Shown here: piece after piece, positions 42,831-50,871 of the stretch | Layout: each line of letters starts with the position of its first letter | How positions within the stretch are numbered: the stretch's first letter is position 1 | NCBI RefSeq assembly: GCF_000169095.1 | Contig: NZ_AAVU01000048.1 | Location: forward strand, 1-52,818 | Direction of reading: 5' to 3' | DNA from: Lyngbya sp. PCC 8106 | GTDB taxonomy: Bacteria; Cyanobacteriota; Cyanobacteriia; Cyanobacteriales; Microcoleaceae | DNA length: 52,818 nt | The notes under the pieces: model-generated | What the model was told of the DNA's origin: nothing | The model's database searches: none | What the model saw: the letters and a program-made list of their open reading frames with translations, nothing else | Translations under genes and position numbers: made by a program

Positions 42831-43826
42831 ATGGCCGAAAGTTCTAAGCAAACCTTGACTATTTCTAAAGTTAATCTAGTCCAAAAATACACGCCTTGGC
42901 TTTATTCCTTTTGGAAATTTTCCCGCCCTCATACAATTTTGGGGACAACTTTTAGTGTGTTGGGATTGACTCTTGTTGCCTGGAGTGATAAAATTAATGG
43001 AATATGGGATAATGGAGATTTTATACCCACTGTCCTCGTTAGTGTGATTTTCAGTTGGTTAGCTTGTGTGTGTGGCAATATTTATATTGTGGGACTCAAC
43101 CAACTCGAAGACGTTGAAATAGATCGGATTAATAAGCCTCATTTACCCTTAGCATCCGGTGAATATTCGCCCTTTCAAGCCAAAGCAATCATCATCACCA
43201 CCGGAATACTCGCGATTACTTTAGCCGCGTTACAAGGCAAGTTTCTCTTAGCAACAGTCGGAATTAGCCTTGCTATGGGAACTGCTTATTCCTTACCGCC
43301 AATTCGCCTCAAACGATTTCCGTTTTGGGCAGCGTTGTGCATTTTCACCGTGCGGGGTGTGATTGTCAACTTAGGGCTTTATTTGCATTTGAGTTGGGTT
43401 TTATCTGGAAGAATCACCGGAGAAATTCCCCGTTTAACTCCCCCCATTTTAACATTAACGCTGTTCATTTTAGTCTTCACCTTTGCGATCGCAATTTTCA
43501 AAGATATTCCCGATATCGAAGGCGATCGCCAATATAAAATTACCACTTTTACCATCCGTTTAGGAACGGTTGCCGTTTTTAATTTATCCCGTTGGGTGTT
43601 AACAGTCTGTTATCTCGGGATCATCCTCTCGCCACTCTTTTTACAAAATTGGGTGAATTCGATCTTTTTAGTCAGTAGTCATGTTGTTATATTAGCATTA
43701 TTGTGGTGGCGAAGTACAAAAGTTGATCTCGAAAAAAAAGAAGCCATTGCTGATTTTTATCAGTTTATTTGGAAGTTGTTTTTCTTAGAATATTTCCTGT
43801 TTCCCCTCGCTTGTTTGTTAGGATAG
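42831..43826 (+). CDS. hpt: Homogentisate phytyltransferase (UbiA family)
   Basis: A 331-residue membrane prenyltransferase with about eight or nine helices that condenses homogentisate with phytyl diphosphate in tocopherol synthesis. The first Asp-rich motif is NQLEDVEID (Asn90, Asp94, Asp98) followed by RINKPHLPLASGE. The second is KDIPDIEGDR (about 231-240). KFSRPHTILGTTFSV near the start and YTPWLYSFWKF are family features matching Synechocystis Slr1736. A plastoquinone-pathway homolog using solanesyl diphosphate is less likely given the HPT-like N-terminus. Single gene with a possible terminator before convergent maf. Confidence 0.9.
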   Translation: MAESSKQTLTISKVNLVQKYTPWLYSFWKFSRPHTILGTTFSVLGLTLVAWSDKINGIWDNGDFIPTVLVSVIFSWLACVCGNIYIVGLNQLEDVEIDRINKPHLPLASGEYSPFQAKAIIITTGILAITLAALQGKFLLATVGISLAMGTAYSLPPIRLKRFPFWAALCIFTVRGVIVNLGLYLHLSWVLSGRITGEIPRLTPPILTLTLFILVFTFAIAIFKDIPDIEGDRQYKITTFTIRLGTVAVFNLSRWVLTVCYLGIILSPLFLQNWVNSIFLVSSHVVILALLWWRSTKVDLEKKEAIADFYQFIWKLFFLEYFLFPLACLLG

Positions 43827-43860
43827 TCAAAACTTGTTAAGATTTCAGTCAACCTAGAAC

Positions 43861-43919
43861 GATAACATCTCCCCCAACCCCCAATTCTCAAAGGTAAGGG
43901 GAGAATTGTTAAGGTTATC
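43861..43919. terminator. Inverted repeat between convergent hpt and maf
   Basis: CAATTCTC (43882-43889) pairs with GAGAATTG (43901-43908). Outer arms GATAAC (43861-43866) and GTTATC (43914-43919) extend the symmetry. It probably ends transcription from both sides; there is no long T-run. Confidence 0.45.
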
Positions 43920-44604
43920 AATCAAACTTCGGATCACCGTTAGAAGTATAGAATTTCTCTGGATTTTCAGCTTGCCAAAACTCAGTCACATCATGTTTTA
44001 ATTCCTGCAACATTTTTCGCAGTAAAGGCAAACTCAACCCAATCACATTAGTATGACAACCTTCTATTTTCTCAATAAATACCCCTCCTTTTCCTTCGAT
44101 CGCAAAACATCCCGCACAATTTAGGGGTTCTTCTGTGGCGACATAAGCCTCTATTTCAGCATCACTAACTAACGCAAAATAAACCGTTGTCACCTGAGAA
44201 TAAACGAGAGTTTTTTGTTGTCCGACATCAATCAACGCATGACCTGTAAATAGTCTACCATAGTGCGATCGCATAACTTTCCAACGGGCAATCGCTTCTG
44301 TTTTATTTTCAGGTTTTCCGTAGATTTCCCCATCTACTTCTAAAACCGAATCACAGCCTAAAATCACAGCAGAGTTTGAATGAGGAATCGAATCTGATAA
44401 TGTTGTTGTGAGTAGATTGGCTACCGCTTCCGCCTTACAACGGGCGAGAGTTTTGACAAGTTCAGCCGGATTATTTAACTGAATTTGTGACTCATCAAAA
44501 CCACTCGGACAAACTCTCGCCGGAATGCCAAGATTTTGTAATAAACGACGACGGGCAGGGGAAGCAGAGGCTAAAATAAAAGTGATCTGATTTTCCGTTG
44601 CCAT
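43918..44604 (-). CDS. maf: Maf-family nucleotide pyrophosphatase
   Basis: A 228-residue Maf/YhdE-type house-cleaning nucleoside triphosphate pyrophosphatase. Motifs: ILASASPARRRLLQNLGIP (about 10-28), the ARCKAEAVA segment, LGCDSVLEVDGEIYGKPE (about 83-100, catalytic Asp and substrate-binding Lys), and AIEGKGGVFIEKIEGCHTNVIGLSL. It may remove modified or toxic nucleotides and has been linked to septum formation. The N-terminus is ordinary; the C-terminal tail after about 210 (FWQAENPEKFYTSNGDPKFD) is longer than usual. Confidence 0.92.
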   Translation of the reverse strand: MATENQITFILASASPARRRLLQNLGIPARVCPSGFDESQIQLNNPAELVKTLARCKAEAVANLLTTTLSDSIPHSNSAVILGCDSVLEVDGEIYGKPENKTEAIARWKVMRSHYGRLFTGHALIDVGQQKTLVYSQVTTVYFALVSDAEIEAYVATEEPLNCAGCFAIEGKGGVFIEKIEGCHTNVIGLSLPLLRKMLQELKHDVTEFWQAENPEKFYTSNGDPKFD

Positions 44605-44686
44605 CTGCTGAAAACTTGTGATTCTAAATTGTATAAAGAGTTTAGACGTTCACAAGGAACGTCTGATCATTCACAAAACGTCTCCA

Positions 44687-45229
44687 CTAATAGACATTAA
44701 AGGATCTTGCAACTTGTTCAAGTTGTTCATGGGTTTTTTCCCAACGTTTTTCAGGAGTTGAAATATTCAAAGTAAACAGTTGATCTCGACTCACTGTAAC
44801 ACTGGCAAAATCATGGCGTTTTTGATTCGGAAGTGTCACCGCATATTCCAACAAATAGTAAGTTTTTTCGCCTTTTTGACGAGATTCTGCATTGACTAAT
44901 TCCGCTGACCGCCCTGATCCCGGAGGTGCGATCGCATTTTTACTGAGTTTGTATCCAACATCAGTCGGGGTACCAATTTCATCCAGGGTTTTGTTATCTG
45001 GAATGGGACTAATGACGACACTCACATTTTCAGTTTGTTCGATCATATCGTGAAAAACGACATCCGGCCCATCAGAAACGTTCACCTGAACCCAACCGTT
45101 GGGATACAGAAATTCGTAGCCATCTGTCGTATCGACAAAAGAATTCAACCCGGCGGCACCGATTGAAACACAACCACCGAGGGTAAGGCTGATAATGACA
45201 AAAAGTATAGCTGTAATTCGTTTAAACAT
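44687..45229 (-). CDS. PsbP-family lipoprotein (CyanoP type)
   Basis: A 180-residue thylakoid-lumen lipoprotein related to PsbP of photosystem II; cyanobacterial CyanoP acts in early PSII assembly. The start at 45229 puts a lipobox at LGGC (Cys20) after a short hydrophobic helix, which supports it over a GTG at 45268. The core has GYEFLYPNGWVQVNV (PsbP-like beta-sheet start), VVFHDMIEQTENVSVVISPI, YYLLEYAVTLPN and HDFASVTVSRDQLFTLNIS, with W at the end of the repeat (EKRWEKTHE). It is isolated between maf and a relic; the promoter is not obvious. Confidence 0.88.
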   Translation of the reverse strand: MFKRITAILFVIISLTLGGCVSIGAAGLNSFVDTTDGYEFLYPNGWVQVNVSDGPDVVFHDMIEQTENVSVVISPIPDNKTLDEIGTPTDVGYKLSKNAIAPPGSGRSAELVNAESRQKGEKTYYLLEYAVTLPNQKRHDFASVTVSRDQLFTLNISTPEKRWEKTHEQLEQVARSFNVY

Positions 45230-45416
45230 TTGAGCATTTCCCAGTTTTGTCTCTAACCATTGTCTCACGAAGTCTGCTTAGGGTATAGAAAATTGGTAAT
45301 TATTTGCGACAGATGATTAATAGAGTTCAGAGGGAGATGAGATTTAGGGGGAGATGATGGAGAGAAATTCCTACTCTTTTTTGTTCATTCTTTGACAAAG
45401 TTTAGCATTGTCAGAT

Positions 45417-45711
45417 TCAATGGTTGGCAAAGAGTCCGAGTCCAACGGCGATGATCATCATTAAACTAACGATTCCTAATAATAACTGTTGTCGTCTTAA
45501 ATTACGTCGTTGTTCATTTGGTACTCAGCCCGGTGTGAGTGCTTAACTGTTCTAAAGTATAGCCATGACCTGCATTTTCTCGTACAGACGATAGATGTTC
45601 TGCTGCTTGTAGACGTTGCCAACCTTTTGAACTGAGGATGACACCTCTTTTTCGCTTGGGTTCGGGTTCAGGAATATTTTCAGAAGGAAGCACAGGCAAT
45701 ATACAAATCAA
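45417..45711 (-). pseudogene. Relic of an HTH/transmembrane gene, frame-broken
   Basis: Positions 45711-45514 encode RGVILSSKGWQRLQAAE then YTLEQLSTHTGLSTK, the N-terminal helix-turn-helix-like module seen at the start of many large cyanobacterial proteins. It then meets a stop. A second frame, open from about 45524 to 45417, continues NEQRRNLRRQQLLLGIVSL then MMIIAVGLGLFANH, a basic segment plus transmembrane helix. The two overlap by about 10 bases in different frames. The apparent start is TTG. This looks like a truncated, frameshifted remnant; a -1/+1 change would fuse them into about 97 residues. Confidence 0.5.
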
Positions 45712-45950
45712 AATTGTTTATAACATTCAATATCATCATTGAGATAAATTGTACAAATTTCTGTCTCTCCCATCGGTATAATCAAGACTCAATTCTTAAG
45801 TTTCCGACTTAAAGTTCTATCTGGGATGGTCATCAGTATTTTTCAATGCCAAGCTAGAATGAAGACTAGAAATAGAAGGGTGTGGATATCAAAACGTTTG
45901 AGCCGTTTGCCTTGATATGAGTTTAAAGAATCTTTAAGGAGAAGACAACA

Positions 45951-48900
45951 GTGTTACACGGGTTAGAAAATCTGTTATCTGCCCATTCTTACATACCACA
46001 CGGCCATTGTTATCTTTGGCAGACTCCTCTTGTGGGATTGCATTTGGTCAGTGATGCCCTGATCGCCATTGCGTATTTTTCGATTCCGGCGATGTTGATC
46101 TACTTTGTTCGCAAACGGAGTGATCTGCCTTTTTCCAGCGTCTTTGTCTTATTCGGTGCTTTTATCATTCTTTGCGGTGTTGGGCATTTACTCGATATTT
46201 TGACGCTTTGGTATCCGTATTATTGGATATCGGGGCTAGAACGGGCTTTGACGGCGTTGGTTTCTGTATACACCGCTTTACAATTAGTTGAATTATTACC
46301 GAAATTTCTCGCTTTGCGATCGCCTGAACAACTCGAAGCAGTTAATCAACAGTTAGAACAGGAAATTGCCGAACGACAACGAATTGATGAAACTCTGCAA
46401 AGTATCTTATCGGGAACCGCTTCAGTGACTGGGGAAGATTTCTTTCCGGCTTTGGTGGAGAACCTTGCCACCGCATTAAATGTTCCCTATGTGTTTGTCT
46501 GTGAGAAAGTTAATGAACCGACACAGAGCTTGCGTAGCGTTGCATTTTGGTCTGGAGATCATCTAACCAGCAATTTTGAATGCAACAACGAGACACCCTG
46601 CAATATTGTCATCAAAACTCAACAATTTTGTTATTATCCAAAAGATTTGCAACGGTTTTTCCCCAATAATTCACTACTCAGACAACTCAACGCCGAAAGC
46701 TACATCGGTGTTCCTTTGTTGGATGCGAATCAAAAGGTAATTGGTAACCTATCTATTCTTGATGTCAACCCCCTAAAGACAGATAAACAAACCCGAGCCA
46801 TTATGTCTGTTTTTGCAGCGCGTGCGGCGACTGAATTGCAACGCAAATGGGCCGAAGAAGAGAAACGTCGTGCTTATGAACAGTTAGAATTTCGAGTCGA
46901 GGAACGAACCGCAGAACTGGTAGCCGCAAATACAACTCTCGAAACCGAAATTAGAGAAAGAATTGTAGTAGAAGCAGCGATCCAATTAATGGTACAACGA
47001 CAGAAGGCAACCACTCGTATTATTTCTAAAATGCGTCAAACTCTAGATTTAGAAACTATCTTTCAGGTGACGACAGCAGAGTTACTTCAGGCAATTGGCT
47101 GTGATCGGGTGTTAATTTATCGCTTTAATACTGACTGGAGTGGAAATATCGTTTCCGAGTCGGTTGCTCCGGGTTGGAAGATCTTATTTTCAGATCAAGC
47201 CAATACCCCTGAACTAACTCAGGTTACAGTCAATAAAGATGATTGTGCAGTGGCTAAATTTCAAAGTTCTGATGGACTCATTCAAGACACCTATCTACAA
47301 AACAATCAAGGCGGAATTGATCGTCTAAAAAACAATTATTCCTGGGTTCCTGATATTTATCAAGCCGGCTTTGACTCTTGTTATCTAGAATTTTTAGAAC
47401 AATTACAAGCCCGAGCTTATACCATTACACCAATCTTTTGTGGTAAAAAACTTTGGGGATTGTTAGGGGTTTATCAAAATAGTCATCCCCGCGCTTGGCA
47501 AGAAGAAGAAGTAAAGATTATTACCCAAATTAGTAATCAGCTTGGGGTAGCAGTGCAACAAGCCGAACTGTTTGCTCACACTCAACACCAGGCTGAAGAA
47601 CTCAAACAAGCAAAAGAAGCAGCGGATGCGGCTAATAAAGCCAAAAGTGAGTTTTTAGCCAATATGAGTCACGAACTGCGTACTCCTCTCAATGCTATTT
47701 TGGGCTTCACTCAACTGATGCAGCGAGATGTTTCTTTGAAAGCCGATCATCAACAATATATTAAGATTGTCAACAAAAGTGGTGAACATTTACTCGGGTT
47801 AATTAATGATGTATTAGAATTGTCTAAAATCGAAGCCGGACGCACCACCTTAAATGAAACAGAGTTTGATCTCTATCAGTTGCTGTGTTCTCTAGAAACC
47901 CTGTTGAAACTTAAAGCTCAAGCCAAAAATTTATCTCTAAGGTTTGAGATTGATTCTCAGGTTCCGCCATTTATTAAAAACGATGAAAATAAACTTCGTC
48001 AGGTTTTGATTAATCTTCTGGGTAATGCAATTAAGTTTACAAACAAAGGCAATGTTACCCTGCGAGTTATAAATCAAGAATTAGAACAGCTAAATACTCT
48101 GATTTTTGCTGTCGAAGATACAGGGCCAGGAATTCCCCCGGAAGAAGTTCAGGATTTATTTAAGGCGTTTAAACAAACAAAAACTGGGCGAGAATCCCAA
48201 GAGGGTACGGGTTTAGGGTTACGAATTTCACAGAATTTTGTGCAGATGATGGGTGGTAAAATCACCATTGAGAGTGAAGTCGGAAAAGGGAGTTGTTTTA
48301 GCTTTGCGCTTCCTATTTCTGTCGTTGAAGCGACCCCAACTGTTCCATCTCCTGATATTAGTCAGGTGTCAGGTTTAGCACCGGGACAACCCAATTATCG
48401 GATTTTGATTGTTGAAGATCATCCAGTCAATCGTCTTTTATTATTGACTTTATTAAGTGAAATTGGTTTTGAGGTCAAAGTCGCTGAACAGGGTCAAGAG
48501 GGAATTAAGATTTGGCAAGAGTGGCATCCAAATTTAATTTTTATGGATATGCAAATGCCTATTATGAATGGTTATGAAGCTACTCAAAAAATCAGAGAAT
48601 TTGAGCGAGAGTTCACACCAGATCATCCTCATATCCCCATTATTGCAATTACCGCCAGTGCATTTACTGAACAGCGAGAGGAATGTTTAACTCTGGGTTG
48701 TGATGACTTTATCAGTAAGCCCTTTCAGCGAGAAGAACTGTTAGAAACCTTAAGCCTTTATCTAGGGGCTGAATATTGTTATCAGCAGACTGAAAAAGAT
48801 CAGATCGAGTCTACCCAAAATCAATCTAATCACCCGTTAAAAAGAATAGATTTAGCGATGATGTCCTCAGAATGGATTGATCAATTTTACCAGGCTGCTG

Positions 48901-49034
48901 CTCAAGGTAGTGATGATATCTGTTTAAATCTGATTAAGCAAGTTCCCTCTGAACACTCGGTATTGATTCAAGAGTTAGCAGCCTTAGTGGAATCCTATCA
49001 ATTTGACGAAATTATGTTATTAATTCATCCGTAA
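45951..49034 (+). CDS. Ethylene-receptor-like hybrid histidine kinase with bilin-type GAF
   Basis: A 1027-residue membrane sensor. The start is GTG, with AAGGAG 9 bases upstream. Three helices (about 28-115) align with plant ETR1 at a constant +10 offset: Asp35, Tyr42, Cys75 and His79 match ETR1 Asp25, Tyr32, Cys65 and His69, the Cu(I)/ethylene site. A GAF domain (about 155-295) and coiled coil (300-345) follow. A second GAF (355-540) is cyanobacteriochrome-like (DRVLIYRFNTDWSG; Cys477-Tyr at the CH position; Cys432 near the DXCF position). Then come HisKA (His574), HATPase (NLLGNAIKFT, GTGLGLRIS), a receiver (about 865-985) and a helical tail. Closest known analogue: SynEtr1/UirS. A receiver gene follows 28 bases downstream. 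Confidence 0.93.
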   Translation: MLHGLENLLSAHSYIPHGHCYLWQTPLVGLHLVSDALIAIAYFSIPAMLIYFVRKRSDLPFSSVFVLFGAFIILCGVGHLLDILTLWYPYYWISGLERALTALVSVYTALQLVELLPKFLALRSPEQLEAVNQQLEQEIAERQRIDETLQSILSGTASVTGEDFFPALVENLATALNVPYVFVCEKVNEPTQSLRSVAFWSGDHLTSNFECNNETPCNIVIKTQQFCYYPKDLQRFFPNNSLLRQLNAESYIGVPLLDANQKVIGNLSILDVNPLKTDKQTRAIMSVFAARAATELQRKWAEEEKRRAYEQLEFRVEERTAELVAANTTLETEIRERIVVEAAIQLMVQRQKATTRIISKMRQTLDLETIFQVTTAELLQAIGCDRVLIYRFNTDWSGNIVSESVAPGWKILFSDQANTPELTQVTVNKDDCAVAKFQSSDGLIQDTYLQNNQGGIDRLKNNYSWVPDIYQAGFDSCYLEFLEQLQARAYTITPIFCGKKLWGLLGVYQNSHPRAWQEEEVKIITQISNQLGVAVQQAELFAHTQHQAEELKQAKEAADAANKAKSEFLANMSHELRTPLNAILGFTQLMQRDVSLKADHQQYIKIVNKSGEHLLGLINDVLELSKIEAGRTTLNETEFDLYQLLCSLETLLKLKAQAKNLSLRFEIDSQVPPFIKNDENKLRQVLINLLGNAIKFTNKGNVTLRVINQELEQLNTLIFAVEDTGPGIPPEEVQDLFKAFKQTKTGRESQEGTGLGLRISQNFVQMMGGKITIESEVGKGSCFSFALPISVVEATPTVPSPDISQVSGLAPGQPNYRILIVEDHPVNRLLLLTLLSEIGFEVKVAEQGQEGIKIWQEWHPNLIFMDMQMPIMNGYEATQKIREFEREFTPDHPHIPIIAITASAFTEQREECLTLGCDDFISKPFQREELLETLSLYLGAEYCYQQTEKDQIESTQNQSNHPLKRIDLAMMSSEWIDQFYQAAAQGSDDICLNLIKQVPSEHSVLIQELAALVESYQFDEIMLLIHP

Positions 49035-49062
49035 ACTTGGAGAATGTATTTAAGGAAAACTC

Positions 49063-49584
49063 ATGCAATATTCAACTCAACTAATTTCAGAAAAAGTAAC
49101 GAATGATATGAAGATGTTTGATGACAACCTTTTAGTCGAAATGACTGTCGATATTTTGATTGTGGATGATGTACTTGAAAATATTCGTCTGTTGTCCAGT
49201 ATTTTGGCAGATCATGGATACCCAACTCGAAAAGCAACAAATGGCGTGATGGCATTGAGAGCCATTGAAAGTATTGAACCGACTCTGATTTTACTTGATA
49301 TTAGAATGCCAAATATGAGTGGTTATCAAATCTGTAAAACACTTAAATCTAATCCTAAAACTGCTCATATTCCGATTATTTTCTTGAGTGCAACCAATGA
49401 GATTGAAGACAAAGCAAAGGCTTTTAAAGTTGGGGGGGCAGATTATATTACCAAACCTTTTTATGTCGAGGAAGTCTTAGCTAGAATTCAACATCAGATC
49501 AAAATTATTACCGCTCAACAAACGATTCTTCAACTCAAACAGCAAATAGAACAACAGGTTAAAAACCACATTCAAGCTACTTGA
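49063..49584 (+). CDS. Receiver-domain protein, truncated by stop codons
   Basis: A 173-residue CheY-like receiver (about 30-150) with Asp79 (LLDIRMPNMSGY), the acidic pocket VDILIVDD and the conserved Lys (ITKPF), then a coiled-coil tail (QQTILQLKQQIEQQVKNH). AAGGA lies 6 bases before the ATG, and the gene follows the ethylene-receptor-like kinase by 28 bases, so it is the likely partner. The frame stays readable after the stop (TGA TAA) into GGDEF-type and cyclase sequence, suggesting the original protein had an output domain now lost. Confidence 0.88.
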   Translation: MQYSTQLISEKVTNDMKMFDDNLLVEMTVDILIVDDVLENIRLLSSILADHGYPTRKATNGVMALRAIESIEPTLILLDIRMPNMSGYQICKTLKSNPKTAHIPIIFLSATNEIEDKAKAFKVGGADYITKPFYVEEVLARIQHQIKIITAQQTILQLKQQIEQQVKNHIQAT

Positions 49585-50004
49585 TAATTTTCTCATTCAA
49601 AATTGTTGAAAATGGCATTACATGATTCACTCACCGAACTTCCCAATCGAAACAAATAACTCAAGCCAACTTAGAAGCATCCGAAGCCGAACTTCGCGCC
49701 CTATTTAAAAAGAGAAATTACTCACTTTAATGCCAAATACAATGAAGAATTAAAACTTAGAATTGGTATTAACACGGGGTCAGTTGTGGCGGGTGTGATT
49801 GGGATGAAAAAGTTTATTTATGACCTTTGGGGAGATGCAGTTAATATTGCTTCTAGGATGGAATCATCAGGCTTACCCAACAAAATTCAAGTGACAGAAA
49901 CAACCTACGAACGCTTAAAAAATAAATATTTATTTGAGAAACGTGGACAAATTCAAGTTAAAGGTTGGGGAGAAATGACGACTTATTGGTTGGAAAAAAG
50001 GTGA
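49585..50004 (+). pseudogene. Decayed output domains: GGDEF stub and class III cyclase C-terminus
   Basis: In the same frame as the receiver gene, after TGA TAA, comes ALHDSLTELPNRNK (49615-49656), the start of a GGDEF domain, then stops at 49657 and 49672. Another frame around 49661-49700 reads QANLEASEAELRALF, a typical PAS-linker start. From about 49690 the first frame again reads protein: ELKLRIGINTGSVVAGVIG then YDLWGDAVNIASRMES and VKGWGEMTTYWLEK, the second half of a class III adenylate/guanylate cyclase. There is no first half. Open from GTG 49786 it gives 72 residues, far too short to work. Confidence 0.75.
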
Positions 50005-50215
50005 AAGTTCAGATATTCCATTAAGACTTTATTATATTTTGAGCAAACAATCTCAAAGCATGATAAACCATTTCCACAGGTAGAGTCTAGCAAATTTAGC
50101 CTCAACTGCTCGTATTTTCCGCTCGTATCATAGACCACTGCTTACGAGGGAAAATTCAGCCTATGATTGAAAAAATTTGCCATAACTTGCAGTACACCCA
50201 CATTAAACAAGACTG

Positions 50216-50650
50216 ATGAAAGAACTTGACACAGAAAAAACAATCAACCTGCTCAATACCATCATGGAATTTGAACTTGCAGGAGTTGTCCGCTACACAC
50301 ATTATTCTTTAATGGTAACGGGGCCAAATCGTTTGTCTATTGTACAATTTTTTCAAGCACAAGCTACAGAATCTCTACTTCATGCTCAACAAGCGGGAGA
50401 AATTCTCACGGGTTTAGAAGGACACCCCAGCCAAAAAATTGCTCCCATTGAGGAAACATTTCAGCATACAGTCAAAGATATTTTACAGGAAAGTCTCAGC
50501 CATGAAAAAAAAGCACTTTCACTCTATAAAGACTTGCTTGATGTGGTAGAAGATTCCAGTATTTATATCGAAGAATATGCTCGAACATTGATTGGTCAAG
50601 AAGAATTGCATAGCATAGAAATCAAAAAAATGTTACGAGACTTTGCCTAG
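50216..50650 (+). CDS. Bacterioferritin-like di-iron protein
   Basis: A 144-residue four-helix ferritin-like protein. Iron-binding residues sit in the usual helices: Glu20 (EFELAGVVRY), Glu52 and His56 (TESLLHAQQAGE), Glu97 (SHEKKALSLY) and Glu130/His132 (QEELHSIEI). It shows the Bfr-like pattern ILTGLEGHPSQK between helices B and C and no Met dedicated to heme binding that I can place with certainty. Probable role: iron storage or oxidation. No Shine-Dalgarno is obvious. Single gene between a relic and dapL. Confidence 0.87.
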   Translation: MKELDTEKTINLLNTIMEFELAGVVRYTHYSLMVTGPNRLSIVQFFQAQATESLLHAQQAGEILTGLEGHPSQKIAPIEETFQHTVKDILQESLSHEKKALSLYKDLLDVVEDSSIYIEEYARTLIGQEELHSIEIKKMLRDFA

Positions 50651-50871
50651 TTTTTAGAGATTGATAGAGAAGGCGATCGCTAATTTGATGACTCATTTGA
50701 TGACTCATTTTAAACAAAAATTGGCGATCGCTGAAACTAGAGGTAGCTTGGCATGGCACAATAGTACAAATCAGCACCCAACTGAACGCCCAGTTACAGA
50801 AAACGCGAGATTTTTGATGAATCGGTAACAGTTGGTTGTAAGCTATTTAACAGCATTTGTAAGAATTCAAA

